Counted from the first letter of the stretch, positions 34,519-42,575 are shown. The stretch is DNA of 64,000 nucleotides from Pseudonocardia sp. TRM90224 (GCF_021245725.1 NZ_JAJGSX010000020.1:1-64000); one strand, 5' to 3'. Program-made: numbers and translations. The notes: a model not told the origin generated them from the letters alone.

Positions 34519-34952
34519 GCCATGCCACTGGACCGACACAGGACTTCGGTTGGCTGCTCAACGACTTCGTCGGACATGTGCACGGCGTCTCGCACGCCCT
34601 GATCATGTCCTCCGACGGGTTCCCGCTCACCGCGTCGCGCACCGTCGCCAGCGACGACGCCGAGCAGCTCGCCGCGATCGCGAGCGGGCTGCTGAGCCTC
34701 TCGCGCAGCAGCGCCGCCCTCTTCGACAAGGGCACCTGCGAGCAGATCATGATCCGGATGACGTACGGCTACTTCCTGTTCATGGGCATCGGGTCCGACG
34801 CCGGCCTGGCAGTACTGACCGGCCCGGACTGCGACATGAAGGTCGTGGCCTACGAGATGACCCAGTTCGTGCGCAACACAGGTCATGCGCTGACCCCTGA
34901 GGTCCGTGCCGATCTGCGTCGCGTGTTGTCCGCTCGGCGGGCGCATGCCTGA
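34515..34952 (+). CDS. cvnB: Roadblock/LC7-domain protein (CvnB)
   Basis: A 145-residue roadblock/LC7 protein: WLLNDFVGHVHGVSHALIMSSDGFPL, QLAAIASGLLSLSRSSAALF and VLTGPDCDMKVVAYEMTQFV. In conservons this protein bridges the kinase-like ATPase and the small GTPase, acting like a GTPase regulator platform at the membrane. The ATG overlaps the kinase-like gene stop. 22 bp precede the DUF742 gene. Confidence 0.93.
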   Translation: MSHATGPTQDFGWLLNDFVGHVHGVSHALIMSSDGFPLTASRTVASDDAEQLAAIASGLLSLSRSSAALFDKGTCEQIMIRMTYGYFLFMGIGSDAGLAVLTGPDCDMKVVAYEMTQFVRNTGHALTPEVRADLRRVLSARRAHA

Positions 34953-34974
34953 CCGTCCTCGGGAGGTGACCACG

Positions 34975-35352
34975 ATGTCTGTCGGCACGTCCCCCGGGGA
35001 GAACCGGAGGATGCGCAGCAAACGGATCCGGCCCTACGCGCTCACGGGCGGCCGGACCCGACCCCGCTACGAGTTGCTGGTCGAGGCGCTGGTCTCGGTG
35101 CCGCGCTACGACCCGAGCCTGCCCGAGTCGCTGATGCCGGAGTCCCGGATGCTCTACGAGCGCGCCCGCACACGGGCGTCGATCGCCGAGCTGTCGGTGG
35201 CGATCTCGGCCCCGCTCGGGGTGGTGCGGGTGCTGCTGAGCGACCTGGCGGCGCAAGGGGCGGTCTACGTCCACCCCACGGCGCACGCCTACCACCACGA
35301 TCGCGAGATGCTCGGGAGGATCCTCGATGGACTCCAGCGGCTACAGGTCTGA
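34975..35352 (+). CDS. cvnC: DUF742 protein (CvnC)
   Basis: A 125-residue DUF742 protein with the family opening RIRPYALTGGRTRPRYEL and a winged-helix-like part (TRASIAELSVAISAPLGVVRVLLSDLAA). ATG at 34975 follows GGGAGGTGA. Its 3' end overlaps the GTPase gene by 26 bases. In Streptomyces conservons this protein associates with the other Cvn proteins at the membrane; its precise act is not known. Confidence 0.9.
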   Translation: MSVGTSPGENRRMRSKRIRPYALTGGRTRPRYELLVEALVSVPRYDPSLPESLMPESRMLYERARTRASIAELSVAISAPLGVVRVLLSDLAAQGAVYVHPTAHAYHHDREMLGRILDGLQRLQV

Positions 35353-35968
35353 GCCGCAGGCCGTGACACGAGAAAGCGAGCCGGACGGCCTGCTCACGGT
35401 CTCAGCGAAGATCGTCGTCGCTGGTGGGTTCGGTGTCGGCAAGACCACGTTCGTCAGCTCCGTGTCGGAGGTGCCGCCGCTCAACACCGAGGCGTGGATG
35501 ACGGAGGCGGGCACGGGCGTGGACGAACCGGTCGATGCCGGGAAGTCCACCACCACCGTTGCGATGGACTTCGGCCGAATCACCCTGCACCAGGACCTGC
35601 TGCTCTACCTCTTCGGCACCCCCGGCCAGGCGCGGTTCTGGTTCCTGTGGGACGACCTGTCGCGGGGCGCGCTCGGCGCCGTCGTGCTCGTCGACACCAG
35701 AAGGCTCGAGCAGTCGTTCCCGGCGATCAACTATTTCGAGAACGACTCCGAGCTGCCGTTCGTCGTCGCCGTGAACCGGTTCGACGGCGAGCTGCACCAC
35801 GACCTCGAGGACGTGCGGGAAGCACTCGCGCTCTCCCCACACATCCCGTTGATCACCTGTGACGCCCGCGAGGCGGCCTCGACCGTCGAGACGCTGCGGG
35901 AGCTCGTCACCTACGTGATGAACCTCGGGGAACTCTCACAGCCAGGGAAGGTGCGCGCACATGCCTAA
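35327..35968 (+). CDS. cvnD: Conservon small GTPase (CvnD)
   Basis: A 213-residue Ras-like GTPase: P-loop GGFGVGKTTF (about 33-42), a switch region DFGRITL, GTPGQARFWFLWDD in place of DxxG, and VAVNRFDG for the guanine-specificity motif. It should act as the output switch of the conservon. Starts inside the DUF742 gene and overlaps the following monooxygenase gene by 8 bases. Confidence 0.93.
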   Translation: MDSSGYRSEPQAVTRESEPDGLLTVSAKIVVAGGFGVGKTTFVSSVSEVPPLNTEAWMTEAGTGVDEPVDAGKSTTTVAMDFGRITLHQDLLLYLFGTPGQARFWFLWDDLSRGALGAVVLVDTRRLEQSFPAINYFENDSELPFVVAVNRFDGELHHDLEDVREALALSPHIPLITCDAREAASTVETLRELVTYVMNLGELSQPGKVRAHA

Positions 35969-37190
35969 GATCCTCATCGTCGGCGCGGGCCAATCCGGCC
36001 TCCAGCTCGCGCTGACTTTGCGGGAGCACGACTACGACGTCACGCTCATGTCCGCGAGGACGCCCGACGAGATCCGCCGCGGGCGGGTCATGTCGACCCA
36101 GTGCATGTTCGCCGATGCGCTGAAGATCGAGCGCGACCACGAGATCAACCAGTGGGAGGCCGAAACGGTCAAGGTCGAGGGCATCGGCGTATCCATCGCC
36201 GGTCCCGACTCGGCCAGGGTGATGGACTGGGTGGCCCGGCTCGACGCCTACGGCCAGTCGGTCGACCAGCGCGTGAAGATGGCGGGCTGGCTCGAGCTGC
36301 TCGAACAGCGTGGTGGCAAGGTCGTGACGCACGGCGCCACCACCGCCGACCTCGACAAGCTCACCGAGCTGTACGACCTCGTCGTCGTCGCGGCCGGCAA
36401 GGGTGAGCTGGTGCAGCTGTTCGACCGCAACCCCGACCGCTCGCCCTACGAGCGCCCGCAGCGGGCGCTGTCGCTGGCCTACGTGCACGGGCTCGCGCCG
36501 CGCCCGGAGCACCCGGACTACTCCGCCGTCCGGTTCAACATCATCCCGGGCGTGGGGGAGCTGTTCATCATTCCCGCGTACACGTTGAGCGGGAACTGCG
36601 ACATCCTCTTCTTCGAAGGGATCCCGGGCGGGCCGCTGGACTGCTGGGACGACCGGCCGAGCCCGCAGGAGCACCTCGACCGGATCCTGGCGCTGATGCA
36701 GCAGTTCCTGCCGTGGGAGTACGACCGGGCCCGCGAGGTCGAGCTGACCGACGCCCGCGCGACGCTCAGCGGCGGGTACACGCCGATGGTGCGCCACCCG
36801 GTGGGCGTGCTGCCCTCGGGCGGGCGGGTGCTGGGCATGGCCGACGTCGTCGTGGCCAACGACCCGATCACCGGGCAGGGCTCCAACAACGCGGCGAAGT
36901 GCGCGGCGGTCTACCTCGACCGCATCGTGAAGCGCGGCGAGGAACCGTTCGACCCGGAGTGGATGGAAGCGACGTTCGAGCAGTACTGGGAGTACGCCCA
37001 GCACGTGACGGACTGGACGAACGCGATGCTGCAGCCGCCGCCGGAGCACGTGCTGAAGATCCTCGGCACGGCGCAGGTCAACCAGACCGTGGCGCGCCGG
37101 CTGGTCAACGGCTTCAGCGACCCGTCCGACTTCCGGCACTGGTTCATGGATCCCGGTAAGACCGAGGCCTATCTCGCCGAGGTGATCTGA
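35961..37190 (+). CDS. StyA-like FAD monooxygenase coupled to the conservon
   Basis: A 409-residue flavoprotein of the styrene/indole monooxygenase group: FAD fold ILIVGAGQSGLQLALTL at 4-20, STQCMFADALKIERDHEINQW, and the FAD-contacting ADVVVANDPITGQGSNNAAKCA near 300. Such enzymes epoxidise styrene or indole using FADH2 from a separate reductase (StyB); none is encoded in the window. Overlap of 8 bases with the GTPase gene shows it belongs to the conservon operon, where Streptomyces versions often have a cytochrome P450. The substrate is unknown. Confidence 0.88.
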   Translation: MPKILIVGAGQSGLQLALTLREHDYDVTLMSARTPDEIRRGRVMSTQCMFADALKIERDHEINQWEAETVKVEGIGVSIAGPDSARVMDWVARLDAYGQSVDQRVKMAGWLELLEQRGGKVVTHGATTADLDKLTELYDLVVVAAGKGELVQLFDRNPDRSPYERPQRALSLAYVHGLAPRPEHPDYSAVRFNIIPGVGELFIIPAYTLSGNCDILFFEGIPGGPLDCWDDRPSPQEHLDRILALMQQFLPWEYDRAREVELTDARATLSGGYTPMVRHPVGVLPSGGRVLGMADVVVANDPITGQGSNNAAKCAAVYLDRIVKRGEEPFDPEWMEATFEQYWEYAQHVTDWTNAMLQPPPEHVLKILGTAQVNQTVARRLVNGFSDPSDFRHWFMDPGKTEAYLAEVI

Positions 37191-37219
37191 GGGCTCTCAC
37201 CCGAGAGCCACCGGTCCGC

Positions 37220-38014
37220 TCAGCGGGTGCCGTGCACGGCCCACGCTGAGCCGGCCAGGGAGATCGAGCCGTCGGCCGCCTCCGGGATCGACTCCCGGAG
37301 GCGGCCGCGGAGCGTGGCGAGCCGGTCGGGTGCCAGCGTGGAGCAGTACTGGCCGGCCGGGCCCTGGCCACCGAGGAACGGCGTCCAGAAGTCGTCGAAA
37401 TCGGTGAACACCATCGGGATCTCGATGGTGTTCACCGTGACACCGGCGAGCCCGGCGGCGGTGAAGAGATCGCGCAAGGGCTGCGGGTGGCAGATCGGGA
37501 ACCGGACGCCCTCGTCGAGGTCGTGCGCGGCGGGGTCGAGCTCCACGGCGGCGTCCCAGAACCGGCGCAGCATCTGCATCCCGCGCGCGTAGTCCCAGAC
37601 GAATGCGCCGACCAGCCCGCCCGGCACGCACACCCGCCGCATCTCGGCGAGCGCCGCGGCCGCGTCGGGCACGAAGTTCAGCACCAACCCCGCGACGACG
37701 TGCTCGAACCGCTCATCCGCTGCCGGGATCGCCGTCGCGTTGCCGTGGGCGGTCGTCAGCACAGGTCTCAGCAACGAGCCCGGCGCGCCCCGCTCGGCGG
37801 CGTCGAGGTAGGGCTGCGAGGTGTCGACACCCAGCACCGCCGCGGGCTGCCGGGTGGCGAGGACGGCGTGCGCGAGCGCGCCCGTGCCGCAGCCGACGTC
37901 ACACCAGGTCGAACCTGGCGCGGCAGGTAGCTGGTCGAGGAACTGCTGCGCGAGCGGACGGCTCCACCGACCCATGAACCGCTCGTAGGCATCGCACTGG
38001 TCCCACGCCGTCAT
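37220..38014 (-). CDS. SAM-dependent class I methyltransferase
   Basis: A 264-residue methyltransferase: motif I CDVGCGTGALAHAVL near 38-52, VLGVDTSQPYLDAA, then AMRRVCVPGGLVGAFVWDY-like motif. Small-molecule UbiE/MenG-like members look like this, but no substrate can be named. ATG at 38014 has GGAGG five bases before it. Convergent with the StyA-like gene (29-bp gap), which leaves room for little more than a short spacer. Confidence 0.85.
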   Translation of the reverse strand: MTAWDQCDAYERFMGRWSRPLAQQFLDQLPAAPGSTWCDVGCGTGALAHAVLATRQPAAVLGVDTSQPYLDAAERGAPGSLLRPVLTTAHGNATAIPAADERFEHVVAGLVLNFVPDAAAALAEMRRVCVPGGLVGAFVWDYARGMQMLRRFWDAAVELDPAAHDLDEGVRFPICHPQPLRDLFTAAGLAGVTVNTIEIPMVFTDFDDFWTPFLGGQGPAGQYCSTLAPDRLATLRGRLRESIPEAADGSISLAGSAWAVHGTR

Positions 38015-38149
38015 CGTGGCCTCCGCTTCCGTCCACTTCGCACGGCGAATGCTAGGCGCGGATCCGGGTCGGTGCACTGGCATGGGTGACAGGTTTCGCT
38101 TGCGCACTGGATCACCCGTCCCGCGGAACGTGATGCCAGAATCGGGACC

Positions 38150-38587
38150 ATGTCGCTGCTGCGCAGCGTGCTGGTGGTCGGCGCCGTCCTGCTCGGCGGT
38201 GCCGGCATCACCCTCACGATCTTCGAGGTCGTCGGGCCGGGCGTCGTGCTGCTCCTGGTCGCGGCGGCGTTGACGACGGTCGTCTTCCTCATCGGGTGGG
38301 GTGCCGATGCCGGGGAGGCGCGGCGCCGCCGCCGGCAGCGGGAGGCGGGTATCGCCGGAGTCGCACGGGTCCTCGACGTCACGCCGAACGGGCGGTTCGA
38401 CGACGGCTCGGCGCTCAACGACGTCACGCTGTCGGTCGAGGTGCCCGGCCGCCCGCCCTACGTCACGCGGGTCGAGCAGACGAGCTGGCTCTACCTCGCA
38501 CCGGGCCGGGTCACGCCGGTCCGGGTGTCGCGGGACGACCCGCACACCGTGTGGATCGAGTACGACCCGCTGTTCGAAGCCCGGTGA
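38150..38587 (+). CDS. Two-helix membrane protein with exterior or cytoplasmic domain
   Basis: A 145-residue protein. Hydrophobic segments at about 7-25 and 29-50 are followed by an Arg-rich turn (EARRRRRQREAG) and a 75-residue beta-rich domain (GVARVLDVTPNG, DVTLSVEVPG, VTPVRVSRDDPHTVWIEYDP). The basic turn suggests the domain is cytoplasmic. The start is preceded by CAGAAT and seven bases, compatible with a leaderless message. Function unknown. Confidence 0.65.
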   Translation: MSLLRSVLVVGAVLLGGAGITLTIFEVVGPGVVLLLVAAALTTVVFLIGWGADAGEARRRRRQREAGIAGVARVLDVTPNGRFDDGSALNDVTLSVEVPGRPPYVTRVEQTSWLYLAPGRVTPVRVSRDDPHTVWIEYDPLFEAR

Positions 38588-38591
38588 TTGT

Positions 38592-39842
38592 TCAGCGCCT
38601 CGGGCGCAACGCCCGCAGTGCCGCCGTCGGGACGGTCGGGGTGGCGGCCAGCGCCGCCCGCAGCGTCGCCCCGACCGGGTCGGCGGCCGCCGGGCCGAGG
38701 ACGAGGTCGCGGACGAGCGGGCCGGCCGACGTGGCGAGCGCGACGCCGCTGCCGGCGAACCCGACGGCGTAGGTGATCCGTGCGCAGGCGGGGGAGTGCG
38801 CCAGCAACGGGAGCTCGCCGCGGCGGACGAGGATCGGTCCGTTCCAGCGGAAGTCCGGTGTCGCGCCGGCAGCGCCGGGGCGGTAGCGGTCGCGCAGCCT
38901 CTGGACGGCGCGCCCTGCCTCAGGCGTCGGGCGGCTCCGGTCGGCACCGCCGAACAGCAACCGGCCTTCGTGCACCCGCCAGTAGGTCGGGCGGACACCG
39001 ACGGCGGCGGCGAAGAGGTCGTCGGTACCTCGTACACCGGGCGGGTCGGCCTGCATCGAGGCGTGCACGACCGCTCCGTCGATGCGGTCCGGCAGGCGCA
39101 GATCGGACGTGTACGCGCCGGTCGCGACGACGGCGCGGTCGGCGTTCAGCGTCGCGCCGGACCGCAGGACGATCTCGACCCCACCGTGCGTCGGCTCGAC
39201 GGCCGCAACCGGATGGTTCCCGAGCATCTGCAGCCCGGGCGTTCCGGCGAGCGCGGCTGCGAGCGCGGCGGGCTGCACGGTCCAGGCCGGGAAGGTCAGT
39301 GCCGGGCGGCGGAGCGTGCCGGTCGCGGCGACCCGGTCGCGGTCCCACCACTCCGATTCGAGCCCGGCAGCCGCCATCCGCCCGACCGTCCACCGCAGCC
39401 CGGTGTGCACCGGCGGGTGCGCGGCCATCAGCAGCATGGTCGTCGGGCGCACCTCCGCCGTCGGATGGTCGGCGGCGAGCCGGCGCATCCGGTCGGCGAT
39501 CAGCCCGCGCAGCACGACGATCGCCTCGGTGCCGGTCAGCGGCCCCACCCGGCCGGGCAGGAGCCACTGCGGGACGGCGAAGGGCAGCACGCCGCCGGCG
39601 TTGCGGCCGCTGGCACCGAACCCGGGCCCGTGCGCGTCGAGCACGGCGACCTCGATGCCCGGTGCCGACTCCAGCAGGTCGCAGGCGATGGAGAGGCCGG
39701 CGAACCCGGCGCCGATGACGGCGACGTCGACCCGCTCCGGGAACGGCAGTGGCCGCGATGACGGCCCCGGCGTCGGCCCCGGCTCGAACTCGGGCAGGGC
39801 GGCCTGCCAGTACGACCTGCTCGTCGTCGTGCCGGTGATCAC
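38592..39842 (-). CDS. FAD-dependent amine/amino-acid oxidoreductase (DadA/DAO type)
   Basis: A 416-residue protein with the dinucleotide fold VDVAVIGAGFAGLSIACDLL near 39-58, the ASGRNAGG flavin contact and YAVGFAGSGVALATSAG near the end, all typical of the glycine oxidase/D-amino-acid dehydrogenase group. GTG at 39842 overlaps the TetR stop (GTGA), so regulator and oxidase form one unit. A relative is at 56341-57534. Substrate probably a small amine or amino acid. Confidence 0.85.
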   Translation of the reverse strand: MITGTTTSRSYWQAALPEFEPGPTPGPSSRPLPFPERVDVAVIGAGFAGLSIACDLLESAPGIEVAVLDAHGPGFGASGRNAGGVLPFAVPQWLLPGRVGPLTGTEAIVVLRGLIADRMRRLAADHPTAEVRPTTMLLMAAHPPVHTGLRWTVGRMAAAGLESEWWDRDRVAATGTLRRPALTFPAWTVQPAALAAALAGTPGLQMLGNHPVAAVEPTHGGVEIVLRSGATLNADRAVVATGAYTSDLRLPDRIDGAVVHASMQADPPGVRGTDDLFAAAVGVRPTYWRVHEGRLLFGGADRSRPTPEAGRAVQRLRDRYRPGAAGATPDFRWNGPILVRRGELPLLAHSPACARITYAVGFAGSGVALATSAGPLVRDLVLGPAAADPVGATLRAALAATPTVPTAALRALRPRR

Positions 39843-40360
39843 GGCGTGATCCCGGCGAGGAGGGTGCTGACGGCGGCATCGGCGGCGACCGACCAGCCGA
39901 GCTCGCCAGCTTGCACGGCTTCCCACGCCGTGAAGACGGCCACCGGGACCAGGCGGGCGAGGTACGGCTCGGGCAGGTCGGTGCGGAACGTGCCGTCGGC
40001 GCGTCCACGGCGGACCAAGCCGGCCACGGCGTCGTCGAGAGCGCCGCGCGCGGCACCGACGTCGGGGAGCAGGTCCAGCTCGCCGCTCTCCCGCAGGAGG
40101 AACGCGAACCGGGCCCCGAGCGGGACGAGCGCGGCCACCAGCCGCTCACACGCCGCGACGGCGGGCCCCTCGTCCGGCCGCGCCGCCGCCACGGCCTCGA
40201 CGACCGCGGCCGCCGCCGTCCGGGCCAGGTGCTCCACCAGCGCGTCGCGGCTCGGGAAGCGCCGGTGCAAGGTCGCCCTACTGATCCCGGCTGCCGCAGC
40301 GAGCTGCGCCATCGTCGCCCCCGGTCGGGCCGTGAGCTCGGCGGCCATCGTCTCCATCAT
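39839..40360 (-). CDS. TetR-family regulator
   Basis: A 173-residue TetR regulator. The helix-turn-helix is ATMAQLAAAAGISRATLHRRFPSRDALVEHL, close to the N-terminus. Three in-frame ATGs (40360, 40357, 40348) are near; the first is used. A perfect operator-like palindrome covers the start region, pointing to autorepression. It should also repress the coupled FAD oxidase. Confidence 0.85.
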   Translation of the reverse strand: MMETMAAELTARPGATMAQLAAAAGISRATLHRRFPSRDALVEHLARTAAAAVVEAVAAARPDEGPAVAACERLVAALVPLGARFAFLLRESGELDLLPDVGAARGALDDAVAGLVRRGRADGTFRTDLPEPYLARLVPVAVFTAWEAVQAGELGWSVAADAAVSTLLAGITP

Positions 40361-40377
40361 GAGACAAGCATGTCTCA
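40360..40377. promoter_or_regulatory. Candidate TetR operator
   Basis: TGAGACA (40360-40366), AGCA, TGTCTCA (40371-40377), a perfect 7-bp inverted repeat abutting the start codon of the tetR gene. Spacing and AT balance fit a TetR dimer site. Confidence 0.6.
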
Positions 40378-40534
40378 CATGCGACAGCGGTGTCCAGTGC
40401 TGGTCTCGGGGTGGTGCCAGGAAAGTCGCCCATGGCCCTCCGGGCTGCCACGAGGGATGAGAATCCGTGCCGGGTGCGGCTCGGGTGCGCGACCGCAGAC
40501 CGGGGTGGGTGCCCGAACAGGACGCGGCGGGCGC

Positions 40535-40602
40535 TCGTGCACAGGTTGGTGCCGCCGTGCAGAGGTTCGAACCTGTGCACGGGGAGGTGAACCTGTGCAC
40601 GA
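40535..40602. repeat. GTGCACAGGTT inverted repeat (family E)
   Basis: TCGTGCACAGGTT (40535-40547) and AACCTGTGCACGA (40590-40602) are perfect 13-bp arms. Between them a third and fourth unit (GTGCAGAGGTT, AACCTGTGCAC at 40557-40580) form an inner hairpin. No gene lies between 40378 and 41018; that stretch is a series of unrelated palindromes. Confidence 0.75.
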
Positions 40603-40664
40603 CCAACCCCGCGGCCAGGGCCGGGGCTGTGGTGGCCGGCTGGGGTGTGTGCGTTGCGCACGCG

Positions 40665-40721
40665 AGGGCAGGAAAGCCACTTTCCGGCCCTCACAGGGCA
40701 GGAAAGTGGCTTTCCTGCCCT
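40665..40721. repeat. Palindrome family B, copy 2
   Basis: A 57-bp doublet identical, base for base, to the reverse complement of 15855-15911. Arms 40665-40685 and 40701-40721. Confidence 0.9.
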
Positions 40722-40740
40722 CCCCAACCCGGGGGTGAGC

Positions 40741-40793
40741 TGCGCGAACGGCACTTTCGAACGATAGGTTGGCCTGAAAGTGCCGTTCGCGCA
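40741..40793. repeat. 18-bp palindrome with CACTTTC/GAAAGTG core (family C)
   Basis: TGCGCGAACGGCACTTTC (40741-40758) pairs perfectly with 40776-40793 across a 17-base loop. The inner CACTTTC/GAAAGTG is shared with family B, so the two may be related. Confidence 0.8.
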
Positions 40794-40830
40794 CATCCCG
40801 GCGGTCGCCGAGCGGGCGGGGTCGTGAGTT

Positions 40831-40870
40831 GAGTGTGCTCAGGGCTGCCGCGACAGCCCTGAGCACACTC
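40831..40870. repeat. 17-bp palindrome (family D)
   Basis: GAGTGTGCTCAGGGCTG (40831-40847), CCGCGA, then the perfect complement at 40854-40870. A compact hairpin, not followed by a T-run. Confidence 0.8.
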
Positions 40871-40935
40871 CCGATCAGCCAGTGCCTGGATCCAGGGTGC
40901 CGGTCCACCGCGGTGGCTGCGGCGATTCACCTGAC

Positions 40936-40972
40936 AGCCACTTTCCTGCAACCACGTTGCATGAAAGTGGCT
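40936..40972. repeat. Diverged family B-like palindrome
   Basis: AGCCACTTTCCTGCAA (40936-40951) and TTGCATGAAAGTGGCT (40957-40972) pair with one mismatch. The GCCACTTTCCTG core is that of family B with a changed outer arm. Confidence 0.7.
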
Positions 40973-41018
40973 TTCCTGACCCCGCCCGGCGCGGCGGCGT
41001 CGCGACGGCCCTACCCGG

Positions 41019-41456
41019 TTACCGGGTCGGCTGACGTGCCTCCGGGATGCGGCGGAGCGCGGCGTCCAGGCTGCGCTGGATCGGGAGCTGGCGGTCGAGG
41101 CCGAGCAGCGCGATCGGGCGGCCGCTGCCGGTCAAGCGGATCACGACCTCCATCCGGATCCGCCGCGACCGCGCGGTGCTGCGGGCGCGGAGCATGCTGC
41201 TGATGCCGTGCGCGTCGAGGAAGGTCACCTCGGACATGTCGAGGATCAGGCCGCGGCAGCTCCCGACGTGCAGCTCGTCGTCGAGACTCACGTCCAGCTG
41301 CGGGGTGGCGGCCATGTCGATCTCCCCACCCACCCCGACGAGGGAGAGCGCCGGGCGCGGGTGCGTGATCGTGATGGTGAACCAGTCGCACTCGGGATCG
41401 GGCTGTGATCTCACCTGCCGTGACCTTGCCTGCTGGGGGATCGGGAATTGCGACAT
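41019..41456 (-). CDS. STAS-domain protein (anti-sigma factor antagonist type)
   Basis: A 145-residue STAS protein: LSLVGVGGEIDMAATPQL, CRGLILDMSEVTFLDAHGISSML, and a C-terminal GLDRQLPIQRSLDAAL. In RsbV/SpoIIAA-type antagonists a Ser or Thr after the Asp (DSxG) is phosphorylated; here it reads DAHG, so the canonical site is missing. ATG at 41456 has GGAGG at good distance; a GTG at 41513 in frame has none. No anti-sigma kinase gene lies next to it. Confidence 0.82.
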   Translation of the reverse strand: MSQFPIPQQARSRQVRSQPDPECDWFTITITHPRPALSLVGVGGEIDMAATPQLDVSLDDELHVGSCRGLILDMSEVTFLDAHGISSMLRARSTARSRRIRMEVVIRLTGSGRPIALLGLDRQLPIQRSLDAALRRIPEARQPTR

Positions 41457-41616
41457 CGCGGCCTCCAGGCCGGCGCGGGTTCGTCGCGATACCGACGCCT
41501 GCAGTTGTGGCACGTCCAGAGCGGACCGTCACCACAGTGCAACACTCCGCCACCACCTGCCGCAATCCCCTAGATCGTTGATCCGCAGGTCGATGCAGGT
41601 CGATGCAGGTCCCGGG

Positions 41617-41673
41617 AGGGCAGGAAAGCCACTTTCCTGCCCTCAGAGGCCCGGAAAGTGGCTTTCCTGCCCT
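41617..41673. repeat. Palindrome family B, copy 3
   Basis: Arms 41617-41637 and 41653-41673 are perfect over 21 bp and match copies 1 and 2; the 15-base spacer differs slightly (CAGAGGCCC side). It lies between divergent STAS and iron-permease-like genes, so it is not confined to gene ends. Confidence 0.88.
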
Positions 41674-41729
41674 CCCCGCCGACGGCGCGCCTCTCCGTAT
41701 GCGCCGGAGCTCTCCATCACGCTGACGCC

Positions 41730-42089
41730 ATGACAATGCCCGAGGAGGGCGAGCAACGCCCCAACGTCTTCGACCGGTTCGCCGACGCGGTCGACCGCTT
41801 CACGTCGAAGGCGTGGTTCTTCGCCGCGTGTGTGCTGGTGGTGCTGCTGTGGGCACCGTCGTTCGTGATCTTCCCGACGATCGACACGTGGCAGCTGATC
41901 ATCAACACCACGACGACGATCGTGACGTTCCTGCTGGTCGCCCTCCAGCAGAACGCGCAGAAGCGCAGCAATGACGCCGTGCAGGAGAAGCTCAACGCGC
42001 TCGCCGCCTTCTTGCTGAACGACACCAAGAGCACCCGGGGCGAGCTGCGCGCCGCCGTCGGATTGGAGGATCGCGAGTCGTCCTCGTAG
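41730..42089 (+). CDS. Low-affinity iron permease-family membrane protein
   Basis: A 119-residue protein with two hydrophobic segments (about 26-46 and 55-75). DTWQLIINTTTTIVTFLLVALQQN is the family signature, and NDAVQEKLNALAAFL follows. The family was named from a yeast iron transporter (Fet4) likeness; iron transport by bacterial members is not well established. No ribosome site directly precedes the ATG at 41730. Its TAG stop overlaps the -10 box of the next gene. Confidence 0.8.
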   Translation: MTMPEEGEQRPNVFDRFADAVDRFTSKAWFFAACVLVVLLWAPSFVIFPTIDTWQLIINTTTTIVTFLLVALQQNAQKRSNDAVQEKLNALAAFLLNDTKSTRGELRAAVGLEDRESSS

Positions 42090-42092
42090 GGT
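42087..42092 (+). promoter_or_regulatory. Probable -10 box of leaderless VOC gene
   Basis: TAGGGT, whose first three bases are the stop of the upstream gene, then seven bases and the ATG at 42100. No ribosome site. Confidence 0.55.
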
Positions 42093-42099
42093 GCTGTCC

Positions 42100-42462
42100 A
42101 TGATCGGCAGACTGCGTTCGGTGGTGCTCGACTGTCCTGAACCGCTCGCGCTCGCGCCCTTCTACAAGGAGCTGCTCGGCGGCGAGTTCCTCGACGGCGG
42201 CGACGAGACGTGGGTCGTGCTCGTCGATCCCGACGGGCGGCGGATCGCGTTCCAGAAGGCGGACGACTACCGCCCGCCGCGGTTCCCCGACCCGCACGGG
42301 TCGCAGCAGTTCCACCTCGACGTGCTCGTCGACGACGTGGAGGCCGCCCAGCCGCGGGTGCTCGAACTGGGCGCGACGCTCGTCGAGAGCAACGACCACG
42401 ACTGGTTCCGTGTGTACACCGATCCCGTCGGCCACCCGTTCTGCCTCGTCTGGCTCTCCTGA
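42100..42462 (+). CDS. VOC/glyoxalase-fold protein
   Basis: A 120-residue vicinal oxygen chelate protein: LRSVVLDCPEPLALAPFYKELLGGE, VLVDPDGRRIAFQ, HLDVLVDDVEAAQPRVLELGA and YTDPVGHPFCLVW. Members include glyoxalases and antibiotic-binding proteins; metal ligands are not all evident, so it may be a binding protein. Probably transcribed from its own leaderless promoter at 42087. Confidence 0.8.
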   Translation: MIGRLRSVVLDCPEPLALAPFYKELLGGEFLDGGDETWVVLVDPDGRRIAFQKADDYRPPRFPDPHGSQQFHLDVLVDDVEAAQPRVLELGATLVESNDHDWFRVYTDPVGHPFCLVWLS

Positions 42463-42490
42463 ACCGTCGGGTCGGCGAGAACCGGTGAGT

Positions 42491-42513
42491 GCCAGGAAAG
42501 CCACTTTCCTGGC
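42491..42513. repeat. Single family B unit (monomer)
   Basis: GCCAGGAAAG, CCA, CTTTCCTGGC: one mini-hairpin with 10-bp arms and a 3-base loop. It equals half of the 57-bp doublets and shows that the basic unit occurs alone. Confidence 0.8.
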
Positions 42514-42563
42514 GTTGCCGTGAGCACCCGGGTCTGCGAGGTCGTGCCCTGTGGCGCCCGCGC

Positions 42564-42569
42564 TACCGT
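42564..42569 (+). promoter_or_regulatory. Probable -10 box of leaderless fkbM-like gene
   Basis: TACCGT followed by six bases and the ATG at 42576; no ribosome site. Confidence 0.5.
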
Positions 42570-42575
42570 CACCGC

